Shown here one piece after another: positions 49,601-52,600 of a stretch of DNA of 64,000 bases (positions are counted from its first letter, which is position 1; each line of letters begins with the position of its first letter). The stretch lies in NCBI GenBank assembly GCA_905221605.1, contig CAJNDS010002413.1, forward strand, positions 613,042 through 677,041, written 5' to 3'. Origin of the DNA: Symbiodinium natans (Eukaryota; Sar; Dinophyceae; Suessiales; Symbiodiniaceae). Below the pieces are notes generated by a model, which had not been told where the DNA came from, ran no database searches, and saw only the letters and a program-made list of their open reading frames with translations. Position numbers and translations under genes: made by a program.

Positions 49601-52600
49601 TTCAACGTGCTTCCTTGCAACTCAACATACGCACGAATAATGAGGTCTGCACGCCCAAAGTCAGAAAACGCGTTCTTCAAGATGGAAAACAGCTTTGCTG
49701 AACGGGCTGCCTGCTCTGCAGTGAGCCCTGATTGCAAGATTTCCCTTTCAGATCCTACAGCAGCATAGCACTCCGTGGGATACTGGTCAGAGCCCAACCC
49801 CAACCAGCACACCAAGTCTTCTAAGTACGTCCTAAAACCCACGATTTCTTCATGACGTGTACGCCACGACGCAGTCTGTGGCTTAGGCAAAGCTGGAAGC
49901 CACTTCTCCGCGCGCCCAAGAGGTCCCAACGGATCACTCCTAGGCAAACTTCCCTGCAACTGCACTCGCGGTCGTGCTGCAACCGCGTCAGGCCCTTCAT
50001 TGTCCGATCCGATTTCAAAGTGCTCGGGTCGGCGCTGTGGACTAGTGGCATCAGTACTTGGGGCAACACGAGCTTCGGTCAACGACGCACGCAGCCCCAG
50101 CATGCCTTCTTGTATTTGAGCCAACCGCTCAGACATCGTTACGTTCATGCTTTGCTGTTGGGCCAACTGTTCAACAACTTGGGTTTGTGTCTGCCGCTGC
50201 CCTTGCACTTCCAAACTCAGCTGCTGCATCTGACTGGACAAGTTTCCTATTAGGTTCTGTTGCTGATGCATTTGCTGCAGCAACCCAAGAACAACAGGCT
50301 CCAATGCAGCAGGCGACGACACACTGACACTTCGCGACGGCGGTACAGGAATGTTTGCCGGCTCAACCCGACTTCCACAACCAGCAAACGCAAACCCAGG
50401 ACCACGGTGTGACCTGCCTCTCACTCCTGCTTCCATGGTATGTGGCGAAACAGGTGAATCCACAGGACTTCGTTCCCTTGCCGCCATCTTTCAACGAACA
50501 ACACAACAGAACAAGGACTGACCGTCAGGCAGCGACAGCTATACTGAATGCATCTATTCCTAAGCCGGCACCAACCTAAGCTGGCCCCGCTACCATATTT
50601 ATATTTAAACCGTATAACCACTACACCCGAGGATCACTTTCGCCCAGGTTTCGGCCAGCTTTTCCTTGAGCCAAAATGGAAAGTCCTTTGCTCTGTGCAC
50701 CAGAAGCTTCAAGTGGCTTCTGCTCAGCTCGCTGAGCTTCCTCTGTCGTTGCCGGGAGTGTTTTATTGTATTGGTGGGTTAGTTATACTACGGGCATTAT
50801 AGGAGGCACTATTTCCACACTAAACCCTAAACCCCTCACCGAAGCTGTGAAGACGCCGGCGGAAACCTCGCCTTCCGTGAAGGGATCCGAGGATCGATCT
50901 TGGGGTTTTGGGTTTAGGGTTTAGGGTTTTTAGGGTTTAGGGTTTTTAGGGTTTTTAGGGTTTTTAGGGTTTTTAGGGTTTTTTAGGGTTTAGGGTTTTC
51001 AGGGTTTTTAGGGTTTTTAGGGTTTTTAGGGTTTCTAGGGTTTTCAGGGTTTTTAGGGTTTTTAGGGTTTTCAGGGTCTTAGGGTCTTAGGGTTTTAGGG
51101 TTTTAGGGTTTAGGGTTTAGGGTTCAGGGTTGGGAGGTCCCCCCTTATACGAACAGTCCTTAATAGGGATTATAGTACCCCCGACAATAATCCCTCGTAA
51201 GGACTGTTAGTATAAGGGGGAACATCCCAAGTTTTATCTAAGAAATATTCAACACGCCTATCGGGCATACGCCTTAACAGAAGTTAAGGGGTATGGCAAA
51301 ATCCTTCGGGTTTAGGGTTTAGGGTTTTCGTGGTTTCTGGTTTAGTCATTGGCGGCCTTCTGTAGGGTTTAGGGTTTAGCGTTTAGGTTTCAGGGCTTTA
51401 AGGGTTTAGGGTTAGGGTCTAGGGTTTCGGATTTAGGATTTAGGGTTCGGGTTTAGGGTTTCTGTATAGGGTTCCTTACAAATGTTGGTGAGTGTATATA
51501 TTGGGTGTCCATTTAGAGATACTGGAGTTATAAACCCGGTTTCATGTACCCGATAGCCCCCAAAAGGGCGCCCATGTCCGTCCCTGAGTTCTCAACCTTG
51601 ACTGCAGCGTCTCCGGGAGCAAACGCGCCGACCAAAAAACTAGGGTTTAGGGTTTATGGTTTAGGGTTAGGGTTCAGGGGTTAGGGTTGAGGGTTTAGGG
51701 CTTCGGGTTTGGGTCGTAGAGGCTTGGAAGAAAGCATGCAATTGACATGAGCTTAGATGGAAGGCCTAAAAGGGACAGGTTCGACTGGGTGCCCTAAACC
51801 CTAAACCCTAAACCCTAAACCCTAAACCCTAACCCTAAACCCTAAACCCCAAACCCCAAACCCCAAACCCTAAACCCTAAACCCTAAACCCTAAACCCTA
51901 AACCCTAAGGGTCGTAGAGCCCCTTTATGTCCAGGAAAGGCCCCTTCCCATCCTCAACACGTCAGCGAAGACGCGCCCCGGCTGCGGAATTTGGGGGCTT
52001 GGGATTGGGGTTTAGGGCTTAGGGCTTAGGGCTTAGGGCTTAGGGCTTAGGGCTTAGGGCTTAGGGTTTAGGGTTTAGGGTTTAGGGTTTAGGGTTTAGG
52101 GTTTAGGGTTTAGGGTTTAGGGTTTAGGGTTTAGGGTTTAGGGCTTAGGGTTTAAGCTGAATGAGGGTTTGAGGGATGGAGGGCTTGAGGAAACCAAGCC
52201 CTGCCCTGAAGCTCCCAAACCTTAAGACCCCAAAGCCCCCCATCCCCACGCGACGTAGAGCCCTAAAACTCCAAAGCCCCAAACTTACTGTTGGTTAGCA
52301 GGGAATGGGGGAATTTGGGTTTATTCCTCTGAGGGAGTATATGGGCCCAACCCCCCCCCGCCCACCCCCCTCCCCATGGTATCCCCCCCCCCCCCCTCCC
52401 CGTGGTTCATGGTGGGTTTTCTCCCCCCCCGGTTCGTGCTGAGGGTTCAGGGTTAAAGCGGCTAAGGTTTCGGGTTTACCCTTCTCCCTCCTGTCGTTCA
52501 TTGGTGGGTTTAGGTTGTAGGGCTTAGGGCTCAGGGTGTGGGGTTCAGGCTGAGGTTTCTCTGTCCTCCAGGCAGGGTTGGGGGGGGGATGCCATGGGGG

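Larger units (their letters stand above)
43260..50819 (-). mobile_element. Full-length Ty1/copia LTR retrotransposon
   Basis: 7,560 bp with two 224-bp LTRs identical by eye, flanked by 5-bp duplications CTAAA (43,255-43,259 and 50,820-50,824). Gene order gag, protease, integrase, reverse transcriptase, RNase H is that of Ty1/copia. Gag and Pol are open, so the copy looks young and possibly autonomous. It is inserted in a CCCTAAA array within KS intron 42,966-51,934, antisense to the KS gene. Confidence 0.95.
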
